Positions 37,798 to 55,247 are shown, numbered from the stretch's first letter. The stretch: DNA of 64,000 bases from Pseudomonas sp. IAC-BECa141 (GCF_020544405.1 NZ_CP065410.1:1240001-1304000); one strand, 5' to 3'. The notes: a model not told the origin generated them from the letters alone. Translations and numbers: made by a program.

Positions 37798-40700
37798 ATG
37801 CCGGCTTCATTCGTTCATCTACGCCTGCACACTGAATACTCCCTGGTCGACGGGCTGGTGCGGATCAAACCGCTGGTCAAGGCCTTGACCAGCATGGGCA
37901 TGCCGGCCGTTGCGGTGACCGATCAGAACAACATGTGTTCGCTGGTCAAGTTCTATAAAAACACCATGGGCGCCGGGATCAAGCCGATCTGCGGCGCCGA
38001 CCTGTGGCTGTCGAACAAGGACCCCGATGGTCCGCTGAGCCGCATCAGCCTGCTGGTCATGAATGCCCAGGGCTATCGCAACCTGACCGAGCTGATTTCC
38101 CGTGGCTTCATCGAAGGTCAGCGCAACGGCATGATCATCATCGAGCGCGAATGGGTCGCCGAGGCCAACGAAGGCCTGATCATGCTGTCCGCCGCCAAAG
38201 AGGGCGAGATCGGCATGGCCATGATCGGCGGCAATCCCGCCGAGGCCGAAACCCTGACGCGCGAATGGATGGCGGTGTTCCCGGATCGTTTTTATCTGGA
38301 AGTCCAGCGCACCAACCGTCCGAACGATGAAGAACAGCTGCACGGCGCCGTCGCCCTGGCCGACAAGCTCGGTGCTCCGCTGGTCGCCACCAACGATGTG
38401 CGGTTCATCAAGCAGGAGGATTTCGAGGCTCACGAAACCCGCGTCTGCATCGGCGAAGGCCGGGCCCTCGACGATCCGCGCCGTTCAAAGAACTACAGCG
38501 ACCAGCAGTATCTGAAAAGCGCCGAGGAAATGGCCGAGCTGTTCAGCGACCTGCCGGATGCGGTGGAAAACACCGTCGAGATCGCCAAGCGCTGCAACAT
38601 CGACGTGAAGCTGGGCAAGCACTTCCTGCCTGACTACCCGATCCCCGATGGCATGACCATCGACGAGTATTTCCGCAAGGTGTCGTTCGATGGTCTGGAA
38701 GAGCGCCTCAGCGTGCTGCTGCCCAAGGACACCACCGAAGATTACGAGGCCAAGCGTCAGGTCTACGTCGACCGGCTGAATTTCGAGCTGGATATCATCA
38801 TTCAGATGGGGTTCCCCGGTTATTTCCTGATCGTGATGGACTTTATCCAGTGGGCCAAGAACAACGGCGTGCCGGTGGGGCCGGGCCGGGGGTCGGGTGC
38901 CGGATCGCTGGTGGCCTATGTACAAAAGATCACCGACCTCGACCCGTTGGAATATGACCTGCTGTTCGAACGCTTCCTCAACCCGGAACGGGTATCGATG
39001 CCCGACTTCGACGTCGACTTCTGCATGGATGGTCGCGACCGGGTGATCGATTACGTGGCCGAAAAATACGGTCGCAATGCTGTAAGCCAGATCATCACTT
39101 TCGGTTCCATGGCGGCGAAGGCTGTGGTCCGCGACGTTGCGCGGGCCCAGGGCAAGTCGTTCGGCCTGGCGGATCGCCTGTCGAAGATGATTCCGTTCGA
39201 AGTCGGCATGACCCTGGAAAAGGCCTACGAACAGGAAGAAATCCTGCGCGACTTCATCAAGGTCGATGAAGAAGCGGCGGAAATCTGGGAAATGGCACGC
39301 AAGCTCGAAGGTGTGGTGCGTAACGTCGGTAAGCACGCCGGTGGTGTGGTGATCGCGCCGACCAAACTGACCGACTTCTCGCCGATCTATTGCGACGAGG
39401 CCGGCGACGGTCTGGTAACCCAGTTCGACAAGGACGACGTCGAGGCAGCGGGTCTGGTGAAGTTCGACTTCCTCGGCTTGCGGACCCTGACGATCATCGA
39501 CTGGGCGCTCAAGACCATCAACCGCGACCGCGCCAAGGTCAACGAGCCACCGCTGGACATCGCGTTTATCCCGCTCGATGACAAGCCGACTTATCAGCTG
39601 CTGCAAAAAGCTGAAACCACCGCGGTGTTCCAGCTTGAATCCCGTGGCATGAAAGAGCTGATCAAAAAGCTCAAGCCCGACTGCCTCGAAGACCTGATCG
39701 CACTGGTGGCCCTGTTCCGTCCGGGCCCGCTGCAATCGGGCATGGTGGATGACTTCATCAACCGTAAGCACGGTCGCGCGGAACTGGCGTACCCACACCC
39801 GGATTACCAGTACGAAGGCCTGCAACCGGTGCTGGCGCCGACGTACGGCATCATCCTGTATCAGGAACAGGTGATGCAGATCGCCCAGGTCATGGCCGGT
39901 TACACCCTCGGTGGTGCGGACATGCTGCGTCGGGCGATGGGTAAAAAGAAACCTGAGGAAATGGCCAAGCAACGCGGCGGTTTCATCGAGGGTTGCGCGA
40001 AGAACAACATCGACGCGGATCTGGCCGGTAACATTTTCGACCTGGTAGAGAAATTCGCCGGTTACGGCTTCAACAAATCCCACTCCGCCGCCTACGGTCT
40101 TGTGTCGTACCAGACTGCCTGGCTGAAGGCTCACTACCCGGCGCCGTTCATGGCTGCGGTACTGTCGGCGGATATGCACAACACCGACAAGGTCGTGACC
40201 TTGATCGAGGAAGTGCGCACGATGAAGCTGCGGCTCGACGCGCCGGACGTGAACACTTCGGAGTTCAAGTTCACGGTGAACGACGAAGGCCGCATCGTGT
40301 ATGGTCTGGGCGCAATCAAAGGCGTCGGCGAAGGCCCGGTGGAGGCGATCACCGAGGCCCGTCAGGCCGGTCCGTTCAAGGATCTGTTCGACTTCTGCGC
40401 CCGGGTCGACCTCAAACGCATCAACAAGCGCACGCTGGACGGTCTGATCCGCAGCGGCGCGCTGGATCGCCTCGGTCCGTTCTTCCATGACGAGCAAAAG
40501 GCTTATCAGGCCAATATCGACCGCAATCGCGCGGTCTTGCTGGCGGCGATGGAAGAAGCCATCAAGTCGGCCGAACAGACTGCGCGCACCCGAGACAGTG
40601 GTCATGCCGACCTGTTTGGCGGGTTGTTCGTCGAGGAAGACGCAGACGTTTACGCGCTGCATCGCAAGGCCAAGGAGTTGACCCTCAAGGAACGCCTCAA

Positions 40701-41319
40701 GGGTGAAAAGGACACTCTTGGCCTGTACCTGACCGGCCATCCGATCGACGAATACGAAGGTGAAATCCGCCGGTTTGCCCGTCAGCGCATCATCGACCTG
40801 AAACCGGCCCGCGACACCCAGACCGTGGCGGGGATGATCATTGCCCTGCGGGTGATGAAGAACAAAAAGGGCGACAAGATGGGCTTCATCACCCTCGACG
40901 ACCGCTCCGGGCGGATCGAGGCGTCGCTGTTCGCCGATGCGTTTCACTCCGCGCAATCGCTGCTTCAGACCGATGCGATGGTGGTGGTCGAAGGTGAGGT
41001 CAGCAACGATGACTTCTCCGGTGGCCTGCGGCTGCGGGTCAAGCGGGTGATGAGCATGGAAGATGCGCGCACCAACCTCGCCGAGAGTCTGCGCCTGAAG
41101 TTGCAGACCCAGGATCTTAAAGGCGATCAGCTACGCTGGTTGGGTGATTTGCTCAAGCGTCATCGCGGGGCGTGCCCGATCACCATGGAATACACCAGTC
41201 CCGATGCGAAGACCTTGCTGCAGTTTGGCGAGACCTGGCGGATCGACCCGGCGGATGCCTTGATTCAAGCCCTGCGTGACCAGTTCGGGCGAGACAACGT
41301 CTTCCTCCAATACCGTTGA
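37798..41319 (+). CDS. dnaE: DNA polymerase III subunit alpha
   Basis: A 1173-residue replicative polymerase. An N-terminal PHP domain (FVHLRLHTEYSLVDGLV) is followed by the C-family polymerase core with GPGRGSGAGSLVAY and the catalytic aspartates in MPDFDVDFCMDGRD. C-terminal helix-hairpin-helix and OB regions (GMIIALRVMKNKKGDKMGF) complete it. The length matches Pseudomonas DnaE. SD-like ACAGGATC precedes the ATG. Confidence 0.98.
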   Translation: MPASFVHLRLHTEYSLVDGLVRIKPLVKALTSMGMPAVAVTDQNNMCSLVKFYKNTMGAGIKPICGADLWLSNKDPDGPLSRISLLVMNAQGYRNLTELISRGFIEGQRNGMIIIEREWVAEANEGLIMLSAAKEGEIGMAMIGGNPAEAETLTREWMAVFPDRFYLEVQRTNRPNDEEQLHGAVALADKLGAPLVATNDVRFIKQEDFEAHETRVCIGEGRALDDPRRSKNYSDQQYLKSAEEMAELFSDLPDAVENTVEIAKRCNIDVKLGKHFLPDYPIPDGMTIDEYFRKVSFDGLEERLSVLLPKDTTEDYEAKRQVYVDRLNFELDIIIQMGFPGYFLIVMDFIQWAKNNGVPVGPGRGSGAGSLVAYVQKITDLDPLEYDLLFERFLNPERVSMPDFDVDFCMDGRDRVIDYVAEKYGRNAVSQIITFGSMAAKAVVRDVARAQGKSFGLADRLSKMIPFEVGMTLEKAYEQEEILRDFIKVDEEAAEIWEMARKLEGVVRNVGKHAGGVVIAPTKLTDFSPIYCDEAGDGLVTQFDKDDVEAAGLVKFDFLGLRTLTIIDWALKTINRDRAKVNEPPLDIAFIPLDDKPTYQLLQKAETTAVFQLESRGMKELIKKLKPDCLEDLIALVALFRPGPLQSGMVDDFINRKHGRAELAYPHPDYQYEGLQPVLAPTYGIILYQEQVMQIAQVMAGYTLGGADMLRRAMGKKKPEEMAKQRGGFIEGCAKNNIDADLAGNIFDLVEKFAGYGFNKSHSAAYGLVSYQTAWLKAHYPAPFMAAVLSADMHNTDKVVTLIEEVRTMKLRLDAPDVNTSEFKFTVNDEGRIVYGLGAIKGVGEGPVEAITEARQAGPFKDLFDFCARVDLKRINKRTLDGLIRSGALDRLGPFFHDEQKAYQANIDRNRAVLLAAMEEAIKSAEQTARTRDSGHADLFGGLFVEEDADVYALHRKAKELTLKERLKGEKDTLGLYLTGHPIDEYEGEIRRFARQRIIDLKPARDTQTVAGMIIALRVMKNKKGDKMGFITLDDRSGRIEASLFADAFHSAQSLLQTDAMVVVEGEVSNDDFSGGLRLRVKRVMSMEDARTNLAESLRLKLQTQDLKGDQLRWLGDLLKRHRGACPITMEYTSPDAKTLLQFGETWRIDPADALIQALRDQFGRDNVFLQYR

Positions 41320-41458
41320 CCGGCAGGTGCAATCAAAGCGCCTGCCCACAACCTGAATTTTTAATCTCGACCTCAGCGCGCCTCTCCCTTAAGGTAGGGC
41401 GCGAATAGACAACCGGCCGGCCCAAGCTCATTTGGGACACGACCCAAGACGGACGCCT

Positions 41459-42406
41459 ATGAACCCGAATTTTCTAGATTTCGAACAGCCGATCGCCGAC
41501 CTGCAAGCCAAGATCGAAGAGTTGCGCTTGGTCGGTAATGACAATTCGCTGAATATCGGCGATGAGATCTCCCGCCTGCAGGACAAGAGCAAGACGCTGA
41601 CCGAAGACATCTTCGGCAAGCTGACCAGCTGGCAGATCGCACGTCTGGCGCGTCACCCGAAACGTCCTTACACCCTGGACTACATCGACCACATCTTCAC
41701 CGAGTTCGACGAACTGCACGGTGACCGTCACTTCTCCGACGACGCAGCCATTGTGGGCGGCGTGGCACGTCTGGAAGACCAGCCAGTGATGGTGATCGGT
41801 CACCAGAAGGGCCGTGAAGTGCGTGAAAAGGTACGCCGCAACTTCGGCATGCCGCGTCCGGAAGGCTACCGCAAGGCTTGCCGCCTGATGGAAATGGCCG
41901 AGCGTTTCAAGATGCCGATCCTGACCTTCATCGACACCCCGGGCGCCTACCCAGGGATCGACGCCGAAGAGCGCAACCAGAGCGAAGCGATCGCCTGGAA
42001 CCTGCGCGTCATGGCTCGTCTGAAAACCCCGATCATCGCCACCGTGATTGGTGAAGGTGGTTCGGGCGGCGCACTGGCGATCGGCGTGTGCGACCAGTTG
42101 AACATGCTGCAGTACTCGACCTACGCGGTGATCTCGCCGGAAGGTTGCGCTTCGATTCTGTGGAAAACCGCAGAGAAGGCGCCGGATGCTGCTGAAGCGA
42201 TGGGTATCACCGCCGAGCGTCTGAAAGGCCTGGGCATTGTCGACAAAGTGATCAGCGAGCCTCTGGGCGGCGCTCACCGCGACCCGGCTGCGGCCGCCGC
42301 ATCGATCCGCGCCGAGCTGAGCTCGCAACTGGCCATGCTGAAGAAGTTCGACAACGAAGCGCTGCTCAAGCGTCGTTACGATCGTCTGATGAGCTACGGC
42401 CTCTGA
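41459..42406 (+). CDS. accA: Acetyl-CoA carboxylase carboxyltransferase subunit alpha
   Basis: A 315-residue subunit that, with AccD, moves the carboxyl group from biotin to acetyl-CoA. It shows the crotonase-like core ([41 protein letters not shown]). ATG 41459 ([12 protein letters not shown]) is chosen; the frame from 41432 adds nine residues outside the family. Followed by a REP doublet. Sits after dnaE as in other pseudomonads. Confidence 0.97.
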   Translation: MNPNFLDFEQPIADLQAKIEELRLVGNDNSLNIGDEISRLQDKSKTLTEDIFGKLTSWQIARLARHPKRPYTLDYIDHIFTEFDELHGDRHFSDDAAIVGGVARLEDQPVMVIGHQKGREVREKVRRNFGMPRPEGYRKACRLMEMAERFKMPILTFIDTPGAYPGIDAEERNQSEAIAWNLRVMARLKTPIIATVIGEGGSGGALAIGVCDQLNMLQYSTYAVISPEGCASILWKTAEKAPDAAEAMGITAERLKGLGIVDKVISEPLGGAHRDPAAAAASIRAELSSQLAMLKKFDNEALLKRRYDRLMSYGL

Positions 42407-42438
42407 TCGAACGCCATTTTGGCTGACAATACAAAACA

Positions 42439-42528
42439 CTGTGGGAGCGGGCTTGCCCGCGAATGCGATGTAACATTCAACAACTGTGTTGGCTGTTTCA
42501 CCGCATTCGCGAGCAAGCCCGCTCCCAC
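42439..42528. repeat. REP doublet between accA and tilS
   Basis: CTGTGGGAGCGGGCTTGCCC (42439) and inverted GCAAGCCCGCTCCCAC (to 42528), a GC-shifted variant of the units elsewhere in the window; the GAATGCG/CGCATTC inner arms extend the pairing. Confidence 0.9.
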
Positions 42529-42553
42529 TTTTGGTTTGTGAAAAGGTAGAAAA

Positions 42554-43882
42554 ATGGGTCAGCCCTCGATTGATTTGCCTTCCAGGCTTCTGCGCAGTCT
42601 CGCGTCCTGGCTCGATGCGGCTCATTGGCGTATCGCTTTCTCGGGCGGCCTCGACTCCACCGTCCTGCTGCACCTTCTGGCAACTCTCGCCAAATCCGAA
42701 TCCCTTCCGCCGCTAAGCGCAATCCATGTTCATCACGGTCTTCAGGCCGCGGCCGATGCGTGGCCGGCGCATTGCCAGGCTGTCTGTGATGCCTTGGGCA
42801 TTCCATTGCAGATTGTTCACGTGACTGTGCAAAAGGGCGCCAGCCTTGAGCGTGCGGCGCGGGATGCTCGTTATGCGGCATTCACTTCGGCGACTCGGAT
42901 CAATGATGTCTTGATGACGGGCCAGCACCGCGACGATCAGGCCGAAACGCTGTTGTTCCGCCTGCTGCGTGGCGCCGGTGTGCGCGGGCTGTCCGGAATG
43001 CCGGCCACGCGAGCGCTGGGGCAGGGCAGTCTGGTTCGGCCGTTGCTCGACGTCGCGCGTTCAGAGCTGCAAGCCTATGCACAGGACCATGGCCTGCTCT
43101 GGGTCCAGGACCCGTCTAATCAGGATCGACAGTTTTCGCGCAACTACCTGCGCCATCAGGTCATGCCGCTGCTGGCTGGTCGCTGGCCTCAGGCTCACGC
43201 CAGCATGGCCCGCAGTGCGGCGCATCTGCGTGAGGCGCAAGGCTTGCTCGATGAGCTGGCGCAAATCGATCTGGCTCAAGCGAGCATGCCCGGTGGTTTC
43301 GAGTGGTCAGGATTGCCATCACTGGAGTTTGCGGCGATCGCGGGCTTGTCCGATGCCCGCCAACGAAACGCTCTCAGTCACTGGCTTGAGCCGCTGACCC
43401 GACTGCCGGATACCGACCATTGGTCGGGTTGGATCGACCTGCGCGATGCCGGTAACGATGCCGCTCCGGTGTGGCGTCTGGCGGATGGCGAGCTACACCG
43501 AAGCGTCGGTCGTCTGTGGTGGCTCAGCGGGCAATGGTTGCGTACGCCGGTGGTCAGCGGCAGCTGGCACGACCTGTCGTCAGCGCTACGCTTGCCCCAT
43601 AACGGGCATGTCATGTTTATCGGCCAGACTCCCGTGGGGCCGCTGCAAATCCGCTACCGTCAGGGCGGCGAGGTGATGGATCTGGCAGGGCGCGGTCATC
43701 GCGATCTCAAGCGCCTGCTCAATGAGCGCGCGGTGCCGGGTTTCGTGCGTGGCAGATTGCCGCTGCTGTTTCGCGATGAAGAATTGCTCGCCGTGGCGAA
43801 CCTGCCGGGGCTCGACGGCAATGCGCTGCAAGGCTGGCGATTGCATTGGCAGCCTTCGGACGAAGATCAAGGTTTGAGATGA
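42554..43882 (+). CDS. tilS: tRNA(Ile)-lysidine synthetase
   Basis: A 442-residue PP-loop ATPase that converts C34 of the CAU-anticodon tRNA-Ile to lysidine. The PP-loop is FSGGLDSTVLLHLL (near residue 30), followed by HVHHGLQ and GQHRDDQAET. The C-terminal half holds the TilS substrate-binding domains. ATG 42554 lies 9 nt after a GTAGAAAA stretch; the site is weak. Between accA and pyrG. Confidence 0.97.
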   Translation: MGQPSIDLPSRLLRSLASWLDAAHWRIAFSGGLDSTVLLHLLATLAKSESLPPLSAIHVHHGLQAAADAWPAHCQAVCDALGIPLQIVHVTVQKGASLERAARDARYAAFTSATRINDVLMTGQHRDDQAETLLFRLLRGAGVRGLSGMPATRALGQGSLVRPLLDVARSELQAYAQDHGLLWVQDPSNQDRQFSRNYLRHQVMPLLAGRWPQAHASMARSAAHLREAQGLLDELAQIDLAQASMPGGFEWSGLPSLEFAAIAGLSDARQRNALSHWLEPLTRLPDTDHWSGWIDLRDAGNDAAPVWRLADGELHRSVGRLWWLSGQWLRTPVVSGSWHDLSSALRLPHNGHVMFIGQTPVGPLQIRYRQGGEVMDLAGRGHRDLKRLLNERAVPGFVRGRLPLLFRDEELLAVANLPGLDGNALQGWRLHWQPSDEDQGLR

Positions 43883-46639
<2,757 letters not shown>

Positions 46640-46657
46640 ACCTCAATTCTCCGGTAA

Positions 46658-48085
<1,428 letters not shown>

Positions 48086-48170
48086 GCAGTAAATGATAGA
48101 AAGACACCGGATTGTGTCGGAAAAGTCGTGACAGCGATGGATTTGCCACTAATCTGATGCCTTATATGCA

Positions 48171-48191
48171 CAAGCCTGGATATTCCAGGCT
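48171..48191 (+). terminator. Stem-loop between eno and ftsB
   Basis: AAGCCTGG-ATATT-CCAGGCTT, an 8-bp perfect stem without a following T-run; possibly an RNA-stability element or weak terminator of eno. Confidence 0.45.
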
Positions 48192-48256
48192 TCGTGCTAT
48201 CAGATGCTTCAAAGTTTTGGCGTGGCTGTCTTTTTTCACTGGATACCTGATATTCG

Positions 48257-48535
48257 ATGCGCAGTCCTTACTGGTTGTTTCTCGTCTTGCTCTTGCTGCT
48301 GGCCGGTCTGCAGTACCGCCTGTGGGTGGGCAATGGCAGTCTGGCGCAAGTCGCCGAACTGAATCAGCAGATTGCTGAACAGCACGCCGAGAACGAAGCC
48401 TTGCTGGAGCGCAACCGGGTGATGGACGCTGAAGTCAGCGAGTTGAAGAAAGGCATGGAGACCGTTGAAGAGCGGGCTCGTCACGAACTGGGCATGGTCA
48501 AGGACGGCGAAACCCTTTACCAGTTGGCCCAATGA
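48257..48535 (+). CDS. ftsB: Cell division protein FtsB
   Basis: A 92-residue bitopic membrane protein of the FtsQLB complex that licenses septal wall synthesis. A single N-terminal helix (WLFLVLLLLLAGLQYRLW) is followed by a periplasmic leucine-zipper coiled coil (~28-70) and a short tail, RHELGMVKDGE, typical of the family. It overlaps ispD by ATGA. Confidence 0.95.
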   Translation: MRSPYWLFLVLLLLLAGLQYRLWVGNGSLAQVAELNQQIAEQHAENEALLERNRVMDAEVSELKKGMETVEERARHELGMVKDGETLYQLAQ

Positions 48536-49239
48536 TCGATTCCCTGCCGGCCTTCTGGGCCGTGATTCCTGCCGCGGGCATCGGTGCCCGTATGGCCGCG
48601 GACCGTCCCAAGCAATATCTGCAACTGGGCGGGCGCACAATTCTCGAACACAGCCTCGGCTGTTTCCTCGATCACCCGAGCCTCAAGGGGCTGGTGGTCA
48701 GTCTTGCCGTCGATGACCCTTACTGGCCGAACCTGGCCAGCGTCAGCGATCCGCGAATTCAGCGGGTCGACGGTGGAGCCGAACGTTCCGGCTCGGTACT
48801 CAATGCTTTGCTTCATCTGCATGCCCAAGGTGCCGACGATGAGGATTGGGTGCTGGTGCACGATGCGGCACGGCCCAATCTGAGCCGTGACGATCTCGAC
48901 AAACTGCTCGCTGAACTGGCAAACGATCCGGTCGGCGGCTTGCTGGCCGTGCCGGCGAAGGACACCCTGAAACGGGTCGACAAACACGGTCGAGTGTTGG
49001 AAACCGTGGATCGCAGCGTGATCTGGCAAGCCTATACGCCGCAGATGTTCCGACTCGGTGCCTTACACCGGGCTTTGGCTGACAGTCTGGTGGCGGATGC
49101 AGTCATCACCGATGAAGCTTCGGCGATGGAGTGGGCCGGGTTGGCGCCGCGCCTGATCGAAGGCCGCGCGGATAATCTGAAAGTCACCCGCCCCGAAGAT
49201 CTCGAATGGTTGCGCCAGCGCTGGGCCAATCGTCGTTAA
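48532..49239 (+). CDS. ispD: 2-C-methyl-D-erythritol 4-phosphate cytidylyltransferase
   Basis: A 235-residue nucleotidyltransferase of the MEP isoprenoid pathway. The CTP-binding loop PAAGIGARMAADRPKQYL is at the start; VHDAARPNLS and AVPAKDTLK follow. Coupled to ftsB. Its stop overlaps the convergent LysR gene's stop by four bases (TTAA), so the 3' ends are transcribed from both strands. Confidence 0.97.
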   Translation: MIDSLPAFWAVIPAAGIGARMAADRPKQYLQLGGRTILEHSLGCFLDHPSLKGLVVSLAVDDPYWPNLASVSDPRIQRVDGGAERSGSVLNALLHLHAQGADDEDWVLVHDAARPNLSRDDLDKLLAELANDPVGGLLAVPAKDTLKRVDKHGRVLETVDRSVIWQAYTPQMFRLGALHRALADSLVADAVITDEASAMEWAGLAPRLIEGRADNLKVTRPEDLEWLRQRWANRR

Positions 49240-50132
49240 ATCCGGTACTCCGGCCGTTCGGCCAAACCTTCCTTGAGAAAATCCACCAGCTTGCGCACCT
49301 TGGGCGACAAGTGCCGCTGCTGTGGATACAACGCCCACACTGCCGTATTCGGCGGTTGATGCGCCTCCAACAAAGAAATCAACGCACCGCTGTGCAGATG
49401 TTCCAGCACGTAATAGTCCGGCAGCTGACACAATCCGACGCCTTGTAAGGCTGCATCCAGCACTGCTTGCCCACTGTTGCAGCGCCAGTTTCCCTGCACC
49501 CGTTGGGAAAATTCCCTCCCGTTTTGTTCAAGCTGCCAGATGTCCGAGCTGCCGATCAGGCAATTGTGTCGCCCCAACTCCGACAAACTGTGTGGGCGCC
49601 CGTACCGTTCCAGGTAGGAAGGCGACGCACACAAATACATGCGCCGCGGTGCCAGTCGGGTCGCCACCAGCCGGGAATCCTGAAGACGCCCCAGACGTAT
49701 CGCCAGGTCCAGGCCTTCGTGCACCAGATCGAGTTGACGGTTGGTCAGTTCGATGTCGATGCGCAGTTGCGGGTAGTGACCCATGAAGCGCGTCACCAAT
49801 GGCACGATGAAGCGTTCGCCATACGCCACGGCGCAGGTCATACGCAGCATGCCTTTGGGTTCGCTGGTCAGGTCGCCGACTGCGCGCAACGCTTCTTCGC
49901 GACCGTCCTGCAGGCGTTGACAATGTTGCAGGAAGGTCTGGCCGGCTTCGGTCAGTGTGACGCGCCGGGTGCTGCGGTACAGCAGTCGCGTCTGCAAACG
50001 CTCTTCCAGTCGTACGATTTGTCGACTGATGTGCGAGGAAGAAACGCCCAGGCGCTCGGCAGCCGCGGTGAACTGGCTGCATTCGGCAACGGCGACGAAC
50101 TCGTCGATGCCTTCCCAGCGGTTTTCAGACAT
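49236..50132 (-). CDS. gfnR: LysR-type regulator (GfnR-like, formaldehyde detoxification)
   Basis: A 298-residue LysR protein: winged HTH (~5-65, FTAAAERLGVSSSHISRQI) and a periplasmic-binding-like effector domain (~90-295). It is divergent from adhC-fghA with a 115-bp gap, the arrangement of PA3630, described in P. aeruginosa as GfnR, activator of glutathione-dependent formaldehyde neutralisation. The name rests on synteny; family membership is clear. The ATG lacks a strong Shine-Dalgarno site. Confidence 0.85.
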   Translation of the reverse strand: MSENRWEGIDEFVAVAECSQFTAAAERLGVSSSHISRQIVRLEERLQTRLLYRSTRRVTLTEAGQTFLQHCQRLQDGREEALRAVGDLTSEPKGMLRMTCAVAYGERFIVPLVTRFMGHYPQLRIDIELTNRQLDLVHEGLDLAIRLGRLQDSRLVATRLAPRRMYLCASPSYLERYGRPHSLSELGRHNCLIGSSDIWQLEQNGREFSQRVQGNWRCNSGQAVLDAALQGVGLCQLPDYYVLEHLHSGALISLLEAHQPPNTAVWALYPQQRHLSPKVRKLVDFLKEGLAERPEYRI

Positions 50133-51360
<1,228 letters not shown>

Positions 51361-51415
51361 TCAATCGCGATGCCACGGTTGCCAGTGTGCAGCCGTGGTT
51401 GCGTAGGAGTCTTAC

Positions 51416-52261
51416 ATGAGTCTGGAAAACATCTCCTGTCAGAAAAGTTTCGGCGGCTGGCACAAACGCTATCGGCATCGCTCCGAAGTGCTGGGCTGCG
51501 ACATGGTGTTCGCCGTGTACCTGCCGCCGCAGGCAGAGCAGGGCGGCAAGTTGCCGGTGCTGTACTGGCTGTCGGGCCTGACCTGCACGGACGAGAACTT
51601 CATGCAGAAAGCCGGCGCGATGCGCATGGCGGCCGAACTCGGCCTGATCATCGTGGCGCCGGACACCAGCCCGCGTGGCCCGGATGTACCGGGTGATCCC
51701 GACGGGGCCTGGGATTTCGGTCTCGGTGCCGGGTTCTATCTGAATGCCACGCAGGAACCATGGTCGCGTCACTATCGGATGCATGACTATGTCGTGCAGG
51801 AATTGCCTTCACTGGTTGAAGCGCATTTCCCGGCCTCGGACAAGCGCAGCATCAGCGGCCACTCCATGGGCGGTCACGGTGCGCTGGTCTGTGCGTTGCG
51901 CAATCCGGGACGTTACCAGTCGGTGTCAGCGTTTTCGCCGATCAACAATCCGATGGATTGCCCGTGGGGTCAGAAAGCGTTCAGCCGCTATCTGGGCGAA
52001 GACCGTTCGAAATGGCGCGAATGGGATGCCTGTGCACTGATCGCCGACGCGGACGAGAAACTGCCTTTGCTGGTTGATCAGGGTGACCGCGACGACTTCC
52101 TCGCCACCCAGCTCAAACCCGAAGCCCTGCAACAAGCGGCAAAGCAAGCGGGTCATCCGCTGACGTTGCGCCTGCAACCGGGCTACGACCACAGCTATTT
52201 CTTCATTGCGAGCTTCATTGACGACCACTTGCAGCATCACGCGCGCGCTCTGAAGGGTTAA
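51416..52261 (+). CDS. fghA: S-formylglutathione hydrolase
   Basis: A 281-residue esterase-D-family alpha/beta hydrolase that splits S-formylglutathione into formate and glutathione. The nucleophile elbow is [25 protein letters not shown] and [15 protein letters not shown] (catalytic His) complete the family picture. Works directly after adhC. Confidence 0.96.
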   Translation: MSLENISCQKSFGGWHKRYRHRSEVLGCDMVFAVYLPPQAEQGGKLPVLYWLSGLTCTDENFMQKAGAMRMAAELGLIIVAPDTSPRGPDVPGDPDGAWDFGLGAGFYLNATQEPWSRHYRMHDYVVQELPSLVEAHFPASDKRSISGHSMGGHGALVCALRNPGRYQSVSAFSPINNPMDCPWGQKAFSRYLGEDRSKWREWDACALIADADEKLPLLVDQGDRDDFLATQLKPEALQQAAKQAGHPLTLRLQPGYDHSYFFIASFIDDHLQHHARALKG

Positions 52262-52274
52262 TGCAGGTAGAATC

Positions 52275-52304
52275 ACGCCCTGACAAAATTCGGGGCGTTT
52301 TTTT
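52275..52304 (+). terminator. Terminator-like hairpin abutting the ispF start
   Basis: ACGCCC ... GGGGCGT pairing, then T7 directly before the ispF ATG. It probably ends adhC-fghA transcripts but also covers the ispF ribosome-binding position. Confidence 0.65.
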
Positions 52305-52778
52305 ATGCGTATTGGCCACGGCTATGATGTGCACCGTTTCGCTGAAGGCGATTTCATTACTCTGGGCGGCGTGCGAATCGCACACGGCTTCGGGCTGCTC
52401 GCTCACTCCGACGGTGACGTCCTGCTGCACGCCTTGAGCGACGCCTTGCTCGGCGCGGCTGCGCTGGGTGATATCGGCAAGCATTTCCCGGACACCGACC
52501 CGCAATTCAAGGGCGCCGACAGTCGTGTGCTGCTGCGGCATGTGGTCAGCCTGATCCACGCCAAAGGCTGGAAGGTCGGCAACGTCGACAACACCATCGT
52601 TGCTCAGGCCCCCAAAATGGCCCCCCATATCGAATCGATGCGCGCGCTGATTGCCGCGGATCTGCAAGTAGAACTGGATCAAGTGAACGTGAAAGCCACC
52701 ACCACCGAGAAGCTCGGCTTCGTCGGTCGCGAAGAAGGCATTGCCGTGCATTCCGTTGCCTTGTTGTTGCGCGCATGA
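52305..52778 (+). CDS. ispF: 2-C-methyl-D-erythritol 2,4-cyclodiphosphate synthase
   Basis: A 157-residue trimeric zinc enzyme of the MEP pathway. It begins [12 protein letters not shown], whose Asp8 and His10 bind zinc; [19 protein letters not shown] and [11 protein letters not shown] follow. Length is exact. No standard Shine-Dalgarno: GGGG lies 9 nt upstream, inside a hairpin followed by T7. It overlaps truD by ATGA. Confidence 0.97.
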   Translation: MRIGHGYDVHRFAEGDFITLGGVRIAHGFGLLAHSDGDVLLHALSDALLGAAALGDIGKHFPDTDPQFKGADSRVLLRHVVSLIHAKGWKVGNVDNTIVAQAPKMAPHIESMRALIAADLQVELDQVNVKATTTEKLGFVGREEGIAVHSVALLLRA

Positions 52779-53820
52779 ACGAACTGCAACTGCTCGGCCC
52801 GCGGGCCTATGGTGACGCCCTTGGCACCGCGGTACTGAAAGCCATCGCCGAAGATTTCCAGGTCGATGAAGTGCTCGACATTCCCTTCAGCGGTGATGGT
52901 GAGCACCTGTGGATCTGGGTGGAAAAGCGCGGTCTGAACACCGAAGAAGCGGCACGACGCATCGCCAAGGCTGCCGGCGTGCCATTGCGCACGGTCAGCT
53001 ATGCCGGCCTGAAGGATCGTCAGGCGCTGACCCGCCAGTGGTTCAGCGTGCAACTGCCGGGCAAGGCTGATCCGGATCTGTCGGCGGCGGAAAACGATAC
53101 GCTGAAAATCCTCAAGACCACTCGACACAAGCGCAAGCTGCAACGCGGTGCGCATTCGGCCAACGGTTTCACCTTGCGCCTGACCCAGTTCAATGGCGAC
53201 AAAGCCGCCATCGACGAGCGTCTGCAACTGATCGCCAAACAAGGTATCCCGAACTACTTCGGCGCTCAGCGTTTCGGTCATGATGGCGGCAACGTCGTCG
53301 ATGCCCGTTCGTGGGCGGCGCGCAAGGCACTGCCGGAGCAGCGCAACGTGCGTTCGCGCCTGCTGTCGACCGCGCGCAGTTTTCTGTTCAATCAGGTACT
53401 CGCGGCGCGGGTGGCCGATGGCACCTGGCAACGTGCCCAGGTCGGCGATCTGCTGGCGTTCACCGACAGCCGCAGCTTTTTTCCGGCAGGTGAAGCCGAG
53501 TGCAGTGACCCGCGTCTGGCGATTCTCGACCTGCACCCGACCGGCCCGCAGTGGGGCGAAGGTGACTCGCCGGCGGCCGGGGTTGTCCATGATCTGGAGC
53601 AGGGGATTGCCGCACGCGAGGCGGATCTGCGTGATTGGTTGATTAATGCCGGTATGAGCCACGAACGTCGCATCCTGCGGCTGCCCATTGGCGGGTTGAC
53701 GTGGCATTATCCCGAGCCTGACATTCTGCAACTGGAATTCGTCCTCCCGGCCGGATGCTTCGCCACCGTATTGGTGCGCGAACTCGTTGATCTGGTGCCG
53801 GTGGGGCAGACGGACAGCCC

Positions 53821-53833
<13 letters not shown>
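52775..53833 (+). CDS. truD: tRNA pseudouridine(13) synthase
   Basis: A 352-residue enzyme forming pseudouridine 13 in tRNA-Glu. The catalytic Asp is in [16 protein letters not shown], and [14 protein letters not shown] is the TruD family signature. It overlaps ispF by 4 nt and surE by 13 nt. Confidence 0.97.

Positions 53834-55247
<1,414 letters not shown>

Noticed and set aside
38485..40956. 823-codon open frame on the minus strand opposite dnaE
   Set aside because: Shadow of dnaE produced by high GC at third positions; no motifs, no ribosome site. Same for the long frames opposite plsB (2816-4975) and mutS (58821-61025).
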